From assembly GCF_041902845.1 (NCBI RefSeq), contig NZ_CP159486.1, positions 1,302,001-1,366,000 on the forward strand: 64,000 nucleotides of DNA, given 5' to 3'. This document shows positions 42,649 through 51,222 of this stretch, piece after piece. The stretch is from Limibacterium fermenti (lineage in GTDB: Bacteria > Bacteroidota > Bacteroidia > Bacteroidales > Dysgonomonadaceae). Every line of letters begins with the position of its first letter. The first letter of the stretch is position 1. A program made the translations under genes and the position numbers. The notes beneath the pieces were generated by a model, which saw only the letters and a list, made by a program, of their open reading frames with translations, was not told the origin of the DNA and made no database searches.

Positions 42649-42670
42649 AAAAAATTCAAAACAGTTTCTA
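42649..42670 (+). repeat. Dispersed intergenic element, partial copy
   Basis: AAAAATTCAAAACAGTTTCTA matches the right half of the elements at 48040 and 52458. Confidence 0.55.
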
Positions 42671-42696
42671 AGTGTTGTTTTAAATTTTATTAATAG

Positions 42697-42704
42697 TATC
42701 TTTG
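42697..42704 (+). promoter_or_regulatory. -7 element for the AspT-like transporter
   Basis: TATCTTTG 45 bp before the ATG at 42750; no clear TTTG at -33. Confidence 0.45.
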
Positions 42705-42749
42705 CAACCATTTTGCTTAATCAACAGTATTTTGTCTTGATGTTTATAT

Positions 42750-44420
42750 ATGGAATGGTTGTATGATTTGATTTTTGGGAGCGGCATTGCTCACTCTATT
42801 CTTATTCTGGCTTTGGTTATTTCCAGCGGGCTTTTATTAGGAAAGATAAAGGTTTTCGGAATCTCACTCGGAAGTACCTGGATTCTTTTTTTCGGAATCT
42901 TTCTAGGACATTTTGGATTACAGCTTGAGCATGAGGTGTTGCATTTTATGAAAGAGTTCGGGCTTATTCTGTTTGTATATTCCATAGGAATGCAAGTAGG
43001 TCCCAGCTTCTTTTCTTCTTTCAAAGAGGGTGGAATTACACTCAATCTGCTAGCTACGGGTGTCGTTTTTTGTGGTGTTATAACAGCATACATTATTCAC
43101 TTAATAACCGACGTGCCTATCGTTACCATGGTGGGTATTTTATCCGGTGCTGTAACAAATACGCCGGGGTTAGGAGCCGCCGAACAGACTTTTTACGATA
43201 TTACAGGTGCCACCGATGATTCTATTGCGACTGCGTATGCGGTAGCCTATCCGTTAGGGGTGGTCGGGATTATCCTGATGTTGATATTCTTCCGCTACAT
43301 TTTTAAAATTAACATAGATAAGGAAGCTTCCGATTTGGATGATCGGAATGACTCTAAAATGATAGAGGCGCAACGGTTTTCTTTACAAGTTAATAATCCG
43401 GCGATTTTCGGGAAAAAGATCTGCGATATTAAAAGACTCATAGAACGGGAATTTGTTATTTCGCGCGTATTGCGTGTCGAAACCGGAATGTTGACGGTTC
43501 CGCAGAATATGACACCGCTGTATGAAAATGACCGGGTGTTGGTTGTGTCGAATCTTAAAAATATAAATATGATCGAAGCCCTTATAGGGCCTCGGATTGA
43601 GATGGATAAGAGCGAATGGAATAAGTTCGATTCGCAGTTGGTTTCCCGCAGAATAGCGATCACCAAAGCGGAGATAAACGGGCGTTCTCTCGGAGATTTG
43701 AAACTCAGAAATCTTTATGGTATCAATATTACCCGTGTAAACCGGGCAGGTGTCGATTTGCTTGCCGATTCGAGACTTCAACTTCAACTGGGAGACCGGG
43801 TTACTGTCGTAGGAGCCGAAGAAGATATTGTAAACGTTCAGAAGTTCTTGGGAGATTCTCTAAAAAGATTGAGAGAGCCGAATTTGATTTCCATCTTTAT
43901 CGGAATTGCTTTAGGTGTCTTTTTCGGAAGCATTCCTTTTATGATACCGGGAATTCCCCAACCCGTCAAGCTCGGCCTTGCCGGAGGACCTCTTATCGTT
44001 GCGATCCTTATCAGTAAATTCGGGCCCCGTTTAAAAATGGTCACGTATACTACCATGAGCGCTAATCTCATGTTACGTGAAATAGGGATCGCTATTTTTC
44101 TGGCTTGTGTGGGTCTTGGAGCCGGTGAGGGATTTGTCGATACACTAATGAATGGAGGTTATCAATGGATCGGTTATGGCATTATCATCACGATCGTGCC
44201 GTTGTTGATCATGGGGGTGTTGGGACGAAAGATATTCAAAATAAATTATCTGACCCTTATGGGGGTACTGTCGGGAAGCATGACCGACCCTCCCGCTCTG
44301 TCTTATGCGAACTTGATTGCGGGGAACGATGTGCCGGCGGTCAGCTATGCAACCGTATATCCCCTTACGATGTTTTTACGCGTCATCACGGCTCAACTAA
44401 TGATTCTTATTTTTGTATAA
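42750..44420 (+). CDS. AspT/YidE-type transporter with TrkA-C domains
   Basis: A 556-residue inner-membrane protein of the aspartate:alanine antiporter-like family with the YidE/YbjL duplication. About five or six helices lie in each half (14-175 and about 385-556), and each half carries a GILSGAVTNTPGLGAA or GVLSGSMTDPPALSYAN motif, the duplicated signature. Between them (about 205-370) are two RCK/TrkA-C domains (ICDIKRLIEREFVISRVLRV..., RSLGDLKLRNLYGINITRVNR), likely regulatory. Substrate unknown; some relatives exchange dicarboxylates or amino acids. Stand-alone gene with its own promoter. Confidence 0.9.
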   Translation: MEWLYDLIFGSGIAHSILILALVISSGLLLGKIKVFGISLGSTWILFFGIFLGHFGLQLEHEVLHFMKEFGLILFVYSIGMQVGPSFFSSFKEGGITLNLLATGVVFCGVITAYIIHLITDVPIVTMVGILSGAVTNTPGLGAAEQTFYDITGATDDSIATAYAVAYPLGVVGIILMLIFFRYIFKINIDKEASDLDDRNDSKMIEAQRFSLQVNNPAIFGKKICDIKRLIEREFVISRVLRVETGMLTVPQNMTPLYENDRVLVVSNLKNINMIEALIGPRIEMDKSEWNKFDSQLVSRRIAITKAEINGRSLGDLKLRNLYGINITRVNRAGVDLLADSRLQLQLGDRVTVVGAEEDIVNVQKFLGDSLKRLREPNLISIFIGIALGVFFGSIPFMIPGIPQPVKLGLAGGPLIVAILISKFGPRLKMVTYTTMSANLMLREIGIAIFLACVGLGAGEGFVDTLMNGGYQWIGYGIIITIVPLLIMGVLGRKIFKINYLTLMGVLSGSMTDPPALSYANLIAGNDVPAVSYATVYPLTMFLRVITAQLMILIFV

Positions 44421-44530
44421 TGTCGGTCACTGTTTGAGGAGAATGACTCCTTTTCGGAAAGAGCAATCGTTTGCATGGCGCTTTCAGTATTTGAACGTTG
44501 CTAGGCGACCGTTTTATTTACGAAAGATTG

Positions 44531-44538
44531 TAGTTTTG
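44531..44538 (+). promoter_or_regulatory. -7 element before the 4-alpha-glucanotransferase gene
   Basis: TAGTTTTG about 80 bp before the ATG; no clear -33 match. Confidence 0.4.
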
Positions 44539-44619
44539 CCTTGCGTGGAAATGGACTATCAGCTATTAGCCGTCAAGTAGCATGAGATGACAGAACGGAC
44601 ACTTAATAATGAAGATTAA

Positions 44620-47286
44620 ATGATTTTTCTTACTTTTCAACTGAGTTATCATACGTTGTGGGGGCAGCAAGTATGTGTATGCGGTTCGACACCCGAACTG
44701 GGAAGTTTTGATGAAAGCAAAGCTCTCGTTTTAAATAATGACGGCGATTTGTGGAATATTCAGCTCTCTGTTCATCATGTCGGGAACATCGATTATTATT
44801 ATTTTATAAAGGAAGGGGGGCATACAATACGCCGTGAATGGGGCGAAAACCGCCGATTATTTGTCGAGAATAATAAGACCTTTTATTTGCAAGACTTATG
44901 GAAGACGGAGCCGTATCATCGTTATTTGTATTCTTCCGTTTTTACGGAAAGCGTTTTCGCTCACACTAAAAAGACGTTTTCCGGAGAATATTATTCTCAA
45001 AGCATTTTGTTAAATGTCATTTGTCCGTATGTTCGCAAAGATCAAAAGCTCGTCATTAGCGGAGACAATGAAAAAATCGGAAACTGGAATTTAGAGAAAG
45101 CGCTTCCTTTGGATTGTGTCCGCAACGGGGAGTGGCAGATTGTGTTGGATGCCGCCTTTTTTTCTGGGGATGTTCATTATAAATTCGTTATTGTCGATGC
45201 CGGGTCGCTTAAGGCGATCCATTGGGAAGACGGAGGAAATAGAACATTATATGTCGATAAAGTCCGGCGCGTAAATTGTGTGTTGGTTGAAATGGGATTG
45301 GTCTTCCATTATCATTCTTTTGCTTATAAAGGGACGGGTACGGCAATCCCGGTGTTTTCGCTTCGTTCGGAAGATAGTTTCGGTATCGGCGATTTCCTCG
45401 ATTTGCGAAAAATGATTGATTGGGCGGTACTGACCCGTCAACAGCTCATACAGGTATTGCCGCTCAACGATACGACAACGACGCATACCTGGAAAGATTC
45501 TTATCCGTATAGCGCCATTTCGATTTATGCCTTAAACCCGATGTATTTGGGATACGGAACGTTGCCGTTGAACGATAAGAAGAAACAGAATGCCTATATA
45601 AACCGGGCAAAGGAGCTGAATAAACTGCCTCAACTGGATTATGAAAAGGTATTGAGACTCAAAACGGATTACGGTAAGGATTTGTTTGCTCAAAACGGGA
45701 ACGAGGTGTTGGCTTCGGATGAATACCGGACTTTCTATCGTCAGAATGAATCGTGGTTGTTCCCTTATGCTTGTTATTGCTATTTGCGCGACAGCCTGGG
45801 TACGGCCGAGTTCTCCCAATGGGGCGAGTTTTCGGTTTTTCGCTACGATCAGTTGGAGCATCTGCTGAAAACAAATCCGGAAGCGAAACAAGTCGCCGAT
45901 TATTATTGTTTCCTGCAGTTCCTTCTGCATCAACAATTGTATGAAACGAAAGAATATGCCCATCAAAAAGGGGTTGTTCTGAAAGGGGATATTCCTATCG
46001 GGATCAATCGTAGCAGTATCGATGCATGGACGACTCCTTATCTGTTTAATATGAATACGCAAACGGGCGCCCCCCCCGACGATTTCTCTATTTACGGACA
46101 AAACTGGAGTTTTCCGACCTATAATTGGCACGCCATGGCGCAGGAGGATTTTACCTGGTGGAAGAATCGCTTCAAAAAGATGGCCGATTATTTTGATGCG
46201 TATCGTATCGATCATATCTTGGGCTTTTTCCGTATTTGGGAAATACCGTTGGATGCCGTACAGGGACTGTTAGGCCACTTTAGTCCGGCGTTACCTTACA
46301 GCGTTCATGAGATAAACGGGGCGGGGATGTTTTTCGATGAAGAACGGCTGCTGCGACCCTTTATTCATGAACATTTTCTCTATGATTTCTTCGGCCCGGA
46401 TGCCGGACAGGTTATGCAAACGTATCTGGATGTTTCCGGATGGCAGCGCTTCCGGTTGAAATCTTTTTGTAACACGCAGCAAAAAATACGACACCTTTTC
46501 GAAGGCGAAATCGATCTGGAAAAACTTCGTATTCGGGACGTATTATATGCTTTGTGTACGGAGGTGTTGTTTGTGCGTGATCCGTATCAACCGGATCGTT
46601 TTCATCCGCGGATAGCCGCTCAATATACGCATTCATACCGCTATCTGGATGATGCCGCGAAGAACGCATTTAATCGGCTGTATGATGCCTTTTTCTACCA
46701 TCGGCATAATGCTTTTTGGCGCGAACAGGCTATAAGGAAACTGCCTCAGCTTGTTTCTTCGACATCGATGCTGCCCTGCGGGGAAGATTTAGGTATGGTT
46801 CCGGCATGTGTCCCGGCTGTCATGGACGAACTGCAAATATTAAGTCTTGAAATACAACGAATGCCCAAAGATCCGAATAGGCTTTTTGCCGATCTGTCTT
46901 CGTTGCCCTACCTTTCCGTATGTACAACCTCCACCCATGATATGTCGCCTGTACGGGCATGGTGGCGGGAGGATCGGGATATCACGCAGCAATTTTATAA
47001 TGAGGTGCTGCATCACGAGGGGGAAGCGCCTCCGGATTGTTCCCCGGAATTATGCCGGGAAATCCTGGAGTTGCATTTGCAGGCTTCATCCATGTGGGTT
47101 ATACTGCCATGGCAAGATTGGATGTCTATCGATGGCCGGCTTTCGTCTTCCGATCCTGAAGGCGACCGGATCAATATTCCGGCCAATCCGGAACATTACT
47201 GGCGTTATCGTATGCATCTTTCTTTAGATGCGTTGTTGCAAGAGACGGATTTTAATGATACGGTAAGGCGATTGGCGGAAAGGTAA
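44620..47286 (+). CDS. malQ: 4-alpha-glucanotransferase with two N-terminal CBM20 domains
   Basis: An 888-residue GH77 amylomaltase/disproportionating enzyme that transfers alpha-1,4-glucan segments during glycogen or maltodextrin use. Residues about 1-110 (VCVCGSTPELGSFDESKAL) and 125-225 (LVISGDNEKIGNWNLEKALPL) are tandem CBM20 starch-binding domains. The GH77 barrel starts near 240 (GTAIPVFSLRSEDSFGIGDFLDL). The nucleophile Asp is in DAYRIDHILGFFRIWEIP, the acid Glu in LPCGEDLGMVP, and the third carboxylate in TTSTHDMSPVRAWW. No signal peptide, so cytosolic. This large form is the plant DPE2-like type common in Bacteroidota. Complete. Confidence 0.95.
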   Translation: MIFLTFQLSYHTLWGQQVCVCGSTPELGSFDESKALVLNNDGDLWNIQLSVHHVGNIDYYYFIKEGGHTIRREWGENRRLFVENNKTFYLQDLWKTEPYHRYLYSSVFTESVFAHTKKTFSGEYYSQSILLNVICPYVRKDQKLVISGDNEKIGNWNLEKALPLDCVRNGEWQIVLDAAFFSGDVHYKFVIVDAGSLKAIHWEDGGNRTLYVDKVRRVNCVLVEMGLVFHYHSFAYKGTGTAIPVFSLRSEDSFGIGDFLDLRKMIDWAVLTRQQLIQVLPLNDTTTTHTWKDSYPYSAISIYALNPMYLGYGTLPLNDKKKQNAYINRAKELNKLPQLDYEKVLRLKTDYGKDLFAQNGNEVLASDEYRTFYRQNESWLFPYACYCYLRDSLGTAEFSQWGEFSVFRYDQLEHLLKTNPEAKQVADYYCFLQFLLHQQLYETKEYAHQKGVVLKGDIPIGINRSSIDAWTTPYLFNMNTQTGAPPDDFSIYGQNWSFPTYNWHAMAQEDFTWWKNRFKKMADYFDAYRIDHILGFFRIWEIPLDAVQGLLGHFSPALPYSVHEINGAGMFFDEERLLRPFIHEHFLYDFFGPDAGQVMQTYLDVSGWQRFRLKSFCNTQQKIRHLFEGEIDLEKLRIRDVLYALCTEVLFVRDPYQPDRFHPRIAAQYTHSYRYLDDAAKNAFNRLYDAFFYHRHNAFWREQAIRKLPQLVSSTSMLPCGEDLGMVPACVPAVMDELQILSLEIQRMPKDPNRLFADLSSLPYLSVCTTSTHDMSPVRAWWREDRDITQQFYNEVLHHEGEAPPDCSPELCREILELHLQASSMWVILPWQDWMSIDGRLSSSDPEGDRINIPANPEHYWRYRMHLSLDALLQETDFNDTVRRLAER

Positions 47287-47333
47287 ATCCGTCTAACGGA
47301 TGTATTCCGTTTGACGGATAATATTTATTTTTA

Positions 47334-47365
47334 TTTGTTCGATTGCCTGAAAAAAGATACCTTTG
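47334..47365 (+). promoter_or_regulatory. Promoter of the CBM9-like gene
   Basis: TTTG at 47334-47337 and TACCTTTG at 47358-47365, spaced 20 nt, 21 bp before the ATG at 47386; it rules out the upstream in-frame start at 47311. Confidence 0.7.
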
Positions 47366-47385
47366 GGACAAATATTTTAGAGGGA

Positions 47386-48033
47386 ATGAAAATTTTACAA
47401 GTGCCTTTTTTGAGCATCCCTTTGGAAGCGGAAATGCTTAATAAGATGAAGATACTTCATGAAGCGGGTTCGGAGGCTTTCATCAATCAAGTAAACTGGA
47501 AAACCGATTTTCCGGATAAAATGCCTGTTTCGGTTCGCGCGGCGCATGACGGCGACCGTCTTTACTTGCATTATTCGGTATCGGGAGAAGCTGTCCGAGC
47601 CGTTACGACCGAAGATTTCGGGGCGGTGTGGAAAGACAGTTGTGTCGAGTTTTTTATGCAACGTGAAGGAGATACGATCTATCGGAACTTCGAGTGTAAT
47701 GTCCTCGGCGCCCTGTTAGCCGCAAAGCGCATCAATCGGGAGTCTGCCGAAAAACTGACGGAGGATGCGGCTTCGATTGTTCGATTGACCACTATCCGGC
47801 CTTATTATCAAAACGGCCGGCAAGTCACGGACTGGTCATTATGGTTGGAGATTCCCAAAAAGGCAATGGGGTTCGACACGCATGAAACGTTATCGGGACA
47901 AAAAATCCGGGCGAACTTTTATAAATGTGGCGATGAAACGCCGCTGCCCCACTATTTGAGTTGGAGTCCGATCGATACCCCGTCACCCGATTTTCATGTT
48001 CCTCAATTTTTCGGATTATTACAATTAGATTGA
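47386..48033 (+). CDS. CBM9-like carbohydrate-binding protein
   Basis: A 215-residue protein starting MKILQVPFLSIPLEAEML, without a signal peptide. It is a single carbohydrate-binding family 9-like beta-sandwich: INQVNWKTDFPDKMPVSVRAAHDGDRLYLHYSV, then WKDSCVEFFMQREGDTIYRNFECNVLGALLAAKR, and the family end HYLSWSPIDTPSPDFHVPQFFGLLQL. Lack of export makes surface sugar binding unlikely; cytosolic members in Bacteroidota have no assigned role. A copy of the dispersed element follows within 10 bp of the stop codon, then the kinase-like gene. Confidence 0.82.
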   Translation: MKILQVPFLSIPLEAEMLNKMKILHEAGSEAFINQVNWKTDFPDKMPVSVRAAHDGDRLYLHYSVSGEAVRAVTTEDFGAVWKDSCVEFFMQREGDTIYRNFECNVLGALLAAKRINRESAEKLTEDAASIVRLTTIRPYYQNGRQVTDWSLWLEIPKKAMGFDTHETLSGQKIRANFYKCGDETPLPHYLSWSPIDTPSPDFHVPQFFGLLQLD

Positions 48034-48039
48034 TCAATA

Positions 48040-48081
48040 ATAAACAAAATCAGATCATTCGGAAAATTCAAAATAGTTTCT
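48040..48081 (+). repeat. Dispersed intergenic element, copy 1
   Basis: A 42-bp sequence with core CAGATCATTCGGAAAATTCA, nearly identical to 52458-52499. It sits between a stop codon (48033) and the next ATG (48099). Confidence 0.7.
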
Positions 48082-48098
48082 TAAAACAAGTATATAAT

Positions 48099-49196
48099 AT
48101 GGAAGACTTCAATAAACGCAAAGAAATCGTTTTTCAATTTCTCGATCGAGACGATAGGGTGGAAATAAAGCCCTTGGGCGCCGGTCATATCAACGACTCT
48201 TTTAAAGTGAAAACTTCGGATAACGAATATGTGTTGCAACGCATCAATCATTCCATTTTTAAGAATGTGGCGCAGTTGCAGGATAATATCCGGAGAGTCA
48301 CGGCTCATATCCGTACGAAGCTCGAAGAACGCGGTACAAAAGATATCGATCGAAAAGTCCTGACGCTTGTCCCTCGTAAAGACGGAGCTCTTTTTTATCA
48401 GGATGCCAGGGGAAATTACTGGCGTATGATGTATTTCATCAAAGACAGTAAGAGTTATGACGATATTAATCCGGAGCTGGCTTACCGGGCAGGACTGGCT
48501 TTCGGTGATTTTCAGAAGATGCTGGCCGACCTTCCGGGAGGACCTCTTTTTGAAACGATTCCGGACTTTCACAATATGGAAGCGCGACTCAAAACTTTTC
48601 GGGAATCGGTGAACAACAATAAGGCAGGCCGTTTGTCGGAGGTCAACACCCTGGTAAAAGAAATCGAAGACAGGGCCGAAGAAATGTGCAAAGCGGAGAG
48701 GCTACATCGCGAAGGAAAACTGCCTAAACGCGTCAATCACTGCGATACCAAAGTCAATAATATTCTTTTCGATGAAAACGATCAGGTCTTATGCGTCGTG
48801 GATTTGGATACCGTCATGCCCGGATACGTCCTTTCGGATTTCGGCGATTTTATTCGTACAGGAGCCAATACGGGTGCGGAGGATGCTAAAGATCTCGACA
48901 CTGTTTCTGTGGATATGGATATTTTCGAAGCCTATGCCAAAGGCTATTTGCAAAATGCCGCCTCGTTTCTTACCGAAACCGAAGTGAAGAATCTTGCTTT
49001 CGGAGCGAAGTTGTTAACATATATGCAGGCGGTACGTTTTTTTAGCGATTATTTGGATGGCGACACCTATTATAAAATAGACTATCCGGAGCATAATCTG
49101 GTGCGTACGAAAGCTCAATTTAAGCTTTTGACGAGTTTGGAAGAAAATTTCGAAAAAATGCAGGAGGTAATCAATCGATTGATGAAGATCGATTGA
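48099..49196 (+). CDS. Aminoglycoside-phosphotransferase-fold kinase, NahK-like
   Basis: A 365-residue cytosolic kinase starting MEDFNKRKEIVFQFLD; the frame extends upstream to 47961 but only over the previous gene and the dispersed element. Nucleotide-binding N-lobe: VEIKPLGAGHINDSFKVKTSDNEYVLQRIN. The catalytic loop is RVNHCDTKVNNILFDENDQVLCVVDLDTVMPGYVLSDFGDF, in which His-Cys-Asp supplies the base and the second Asp binds metal. This arrangement resembles N-acetylhexosamine 1-kinase, so a sugar 1-phosphate-forming role is plausible and would fit the neighbouring glucan enzymes. Substrate not proven. Confidence 0.8.
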   Translation: MEDFNKRKEIVFQFLDRDDRVEIKPLGAGHINDSFKVKTSDNEYVLQRINHSIFKNVAQLQDNIRRVTAHIRTKLEERGTKDIDRKVLTLVPRKDGALFYQDARGNYWRMMYFIKDSKSYDDINPELAYRAGLAFGDFQKMLADLPGGPLFETIPDFHNMEARLKTFRESVNNNKAGRLSEVNTLVKEIEDRAEEMCKAERLHREGKLPKRVNHCDTKVNNILFDENDQVLCVVDLDTVMPGYVLSDFGDFIRTGANTGAEDAKDLDTVSVDMDIFEAYAKGYLQNAASFLTETEVKNLAFGAKLLTYMQAVRFFSDYLDGDTYYKIDYPEHNLVRTKAQFKLLTSLEENFEKMQEVINRLMKID

Positions 49197-49300
49197 GATT
49201 GATGAAGATTGAAACGGCACCTCGGGAGGTTCGCAGGTGCGAGAGTTAGACAAGAAGATAAAAAATACATAAAATGCAACCGGGTGTAAAGAAAAAATAC

Positions 49301-49308
49301 TATCTTTG
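49301..49308 (+). promoter_or_regulatory. -7 element for the DUF177-rpmF operon
   Basis: TATCTTTG 26 bp before the GTG start at 49334; flanking bases GCACCGCTTT resemble those after the tRNA-Val promoter. Confidence 0.55.
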
Positions 49309-49333
49309 CACCGCTTTATTTTGAGGATACAAC

Positions 49334-49921
49334 GTGGCTAAATTCAGCTTATATAATATTTCCTTAAAAAACCTCTCAGAAGGGGTTCATCCCTACGAGT
49401 ATGATTTAGATAGGAAATTTTTCGATGCGATCGATAGCGAGGAAGTTCGTAAGGGGAATGTACATGTGACGCTTGCGGTAAAAAAAGTTTCCTCTGCTTA
49501 TGAGTTCGATTTTGAGTTAAAAGGAAATGTACAAGTTCCTTGTGCTCGTTGTTTGGACGAGATGGACTTGGAGGTTTACTCAAAGAACCATTTGATCGTT
49601 AAACTGGGCAAAGAGTATTTGGAGGAAAGTGATGAAATAATCATTATTCCCGAAGAGGAAGGAGCAATCAATATTGCATGGTTCCTTTATGAATTTATCG
49701 CTTTGGCGATTCCTATAAAGCCGGTGCACCCTAAAGGGGAGTGCAATCGGACCATGTCTTCCAAACTCAAAAAACATCGCGCCGTAAGTCGTGACGATGA
49801 TGACAGCGAAGATACGGACGAGATAGAGGATGATATGGATGATGATGTAGAAGATGCGTCGGATGTTCAAACACCCGATCCCCGATGGGAGGCCTTAAAA
49901 GGACTCAACTTAGAAGAATAA
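49334..49921 (+). CDS. DUF177 (YceD-like) protein
   Basis: A 195-residue cytosolic protein with a GTG start (MAKFSLYNISLKNLSEGVHPY). The DUF177 core contains VQVPCARCLDEMDLEV, with the family's CxxC pair, and the INIAWFLYEFIALAIPIKPVHPKGECN motif with its conserved Cys. The C-terminus is an acidic tail (DDDDSEDTDEIEDDMDDD-like). YceD homologues nearly always precede rpmF, as here with 26 bp between, and influence 23S rRNA maturation or ribosome assembly. Complete. Confidence 0.9.
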   Translation: MAKFSLYNISLKNLSEGVHPYEYDLDRKFFDAIDSEEVRKGNVHVTLAVKKVSSAYEFDFELKGNVQVPCARCLDEMDLEVYSKNHLIVKLGKEYLEESDEIIIIPEEEGAINIAWFLYEFIALAIPIKPVHPKGECNRTMSSKLKKHRAVSRDDDDSEDTDEIEDDMDDDVEDASDVQTPDPRWEALKGLNLEE

Positions 49922-49946
49922 AAACAATAATAAAAAGTAATATAAA

Positions 49947-50132
49947 ATGGCACATCCAAAACGCAGACAGTCTTCAGCAAGACAAGGAAAAAGAAGAACT
50001 CACGACAAAGCGAAAGTTCCTACGTTAGCAATTTGTCCCGCAACCGGCGAGTATCATGTATATCATCGTGCTCATTGGCATGAAGGGAAGTTATACTACA
50101 AAGGCAAAGTGGTTATCGATAGCGAAGAATAG
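49947..50132 (+). CDS. rpmF: 50S ribosomal protein L32
   Basis: A 61-residue ribosomal protein: MAHPKRRQSSARQGKRRTHDKAKVPTLAICP with ATGEYHVYHRAHW after it. Only the Cys at position 30 is present and the second zinc-ligand pair of some L32 forms is missing, so it is the zinc-free type. The DUF177-rpmF-fabH order is widely conserved. A terminator separates it from fabH. Confidence 0.96.
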   Translation: MAHPKRRQSSARQGKRRTHDKAKVPTLAICPATGEYHVYHRAHWHEGKLYYKGKVVIDSEE

Positions 50133-50157
50133 GATTTAATAACGTAAGAAATAGAAT

Positions 50158-50195
50158 GCCCTGAAAGAAGAATGATTTTTTCAGGGCGTTTTTTT
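50158..50195 (+). terminator. rpmF terminator
   Basis: GCCCTGAAA (50158-50166) and TTTCAGGGC (50179-50187) form a 9-bp stem with a 12-nt loop and a following T7. It excludes the longer fabH start at 50172, which lies in the hairpin. Confidence 0.85.
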
Positions 50196-50204
50196 ATAGA
50201 AATT

Positions 50205-51218
50205 ATGAGGATAAACAACCTAAACGCCGTCATTACAGGGATCGCTGCCGGTGTGCCGGATTATGTTCTTACCAACGAAGAGTTATCGCGTATGGTCGAT
50301 ACCAGTGATGAGTGGATCACGACTCGTGTCGGCATTAAGGAGCGCCGCATATTGAAAGGCGAGGCGCAGGGAGTCTCGGTTTTGGGAAGCCGGGCTGTGG
50401 CCGATTTGTTGAGGAAAATGCGTACGCAGCCTCAAGACGTGGATGCGGTTATTTTCGCCACAAGCACCCCCGATCATCTCTTTCCTTCGTCCGCCTCTAT
50501 TGTGGCGGAAGAAAACGGTATTAAGAATGCTTTCTGTTTTGATATGGAAGTGGCTTGTTCGGGCTTTGTATATGGCCTGGAAATTTGCAACGGATTGATC
50601 AAGACCGGCAAGTATAATAAGATTATACTACTTGGGGGAGATAAAATGTCTTCCATAACCAATTATAAAGACCGTACCACTTGTCCGCTGTTTGGCGACG
50701 GGGTGGGGGCCGTCATGATCGAGCCTACCGCCGAAGAAACAGGAATTATGGACGTGATATTGCATTCCGACGGGGTAGGGTATGAACCGTTGCAAATGAA
50801 GGCCGGCGGCAGTAAATATCCGGCATCGCATGAAACCGTCGACAACGCCGGGCATACCGTACATCAAGATGGAAAAGTGGTCTATAAATATGCCGTGTCG
50901 CGTATGGCCGACGTAGCGGGCGATATTATGGAGCGGAATAATCTCACGGCCGGCGATGTTGACTGGCTTGTTCCTCATCAGGCTAATTTACGGATTATTA
51001 ATGCCGCCGTTACCCGTTCCGGCATTCCGCCCGAAAAGGTGATGGTCAACATCGAGCGCTATGGCAATACGAGTGCCGGTACGATCCCCATCTGTTTATG
51101 GGAATGGGAAGATCAATTACGCAAAGGCGATACGATTATATTGGTTGCCTTCGGAGCCGGATTCAGTTGGGGAGCCGTTTACCTGAAATGGGGATACGAC
51201 GGCAACACGATCAGATAA
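50205..51218 (+). CDS. fabH: 3-oxoacyl-[ACP] synthase III
   Basis: A 337-residue condensing enzyme that starts fatty acid synthesis from acyl-CoA and malonyl-ACP. ATG at 50205 (MRINNLNAVITGIAAGVPDY). The catalytic triad is Cys118 in MEVACSGFVYGLE, His in WLVPHQANLRII and Asn in ERYGNTSAGTIPI. DEWITTRVGIKERR is the N-terminal family motif. Complete. It is downstream of rpmF, but the hairpin between them suggests attenuation or a separate promoter. The MFS gene starts 4 bp after its stop codon and is likely cotranscribed. Confidence 0.95.
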   Translation: MRINNLNAVITGIAAGVPDYVLTNEELSRMVDTSDEWITTRVGIKERRILKGEAQGVSVLGSRAVADLLRKMRTQPQDVDAVIFATSTPDHLFPSSASIVAEENGIKNAFCFDMEVACSGFVYGLEICNGLIKTGKYNKIILLGGDKMSSITNYKDRTTCPLFGDGVGAVMIEPTAEETGIMDVILHSDGVGYEPLQMKAGGSKYPASHETVDNAGHTVHQDGKVVYKYAVSRMADVAGDIMERNNLTAGDVDWLVPHQANLRIINAAVTRSGIPPEKVMVNIERYGNTSAGTIPICLWEWEDQLRKGDTIILVAFGAGFSWGAVYLKWGYDGNTIR

Positions 51219-51222
51219 AAAA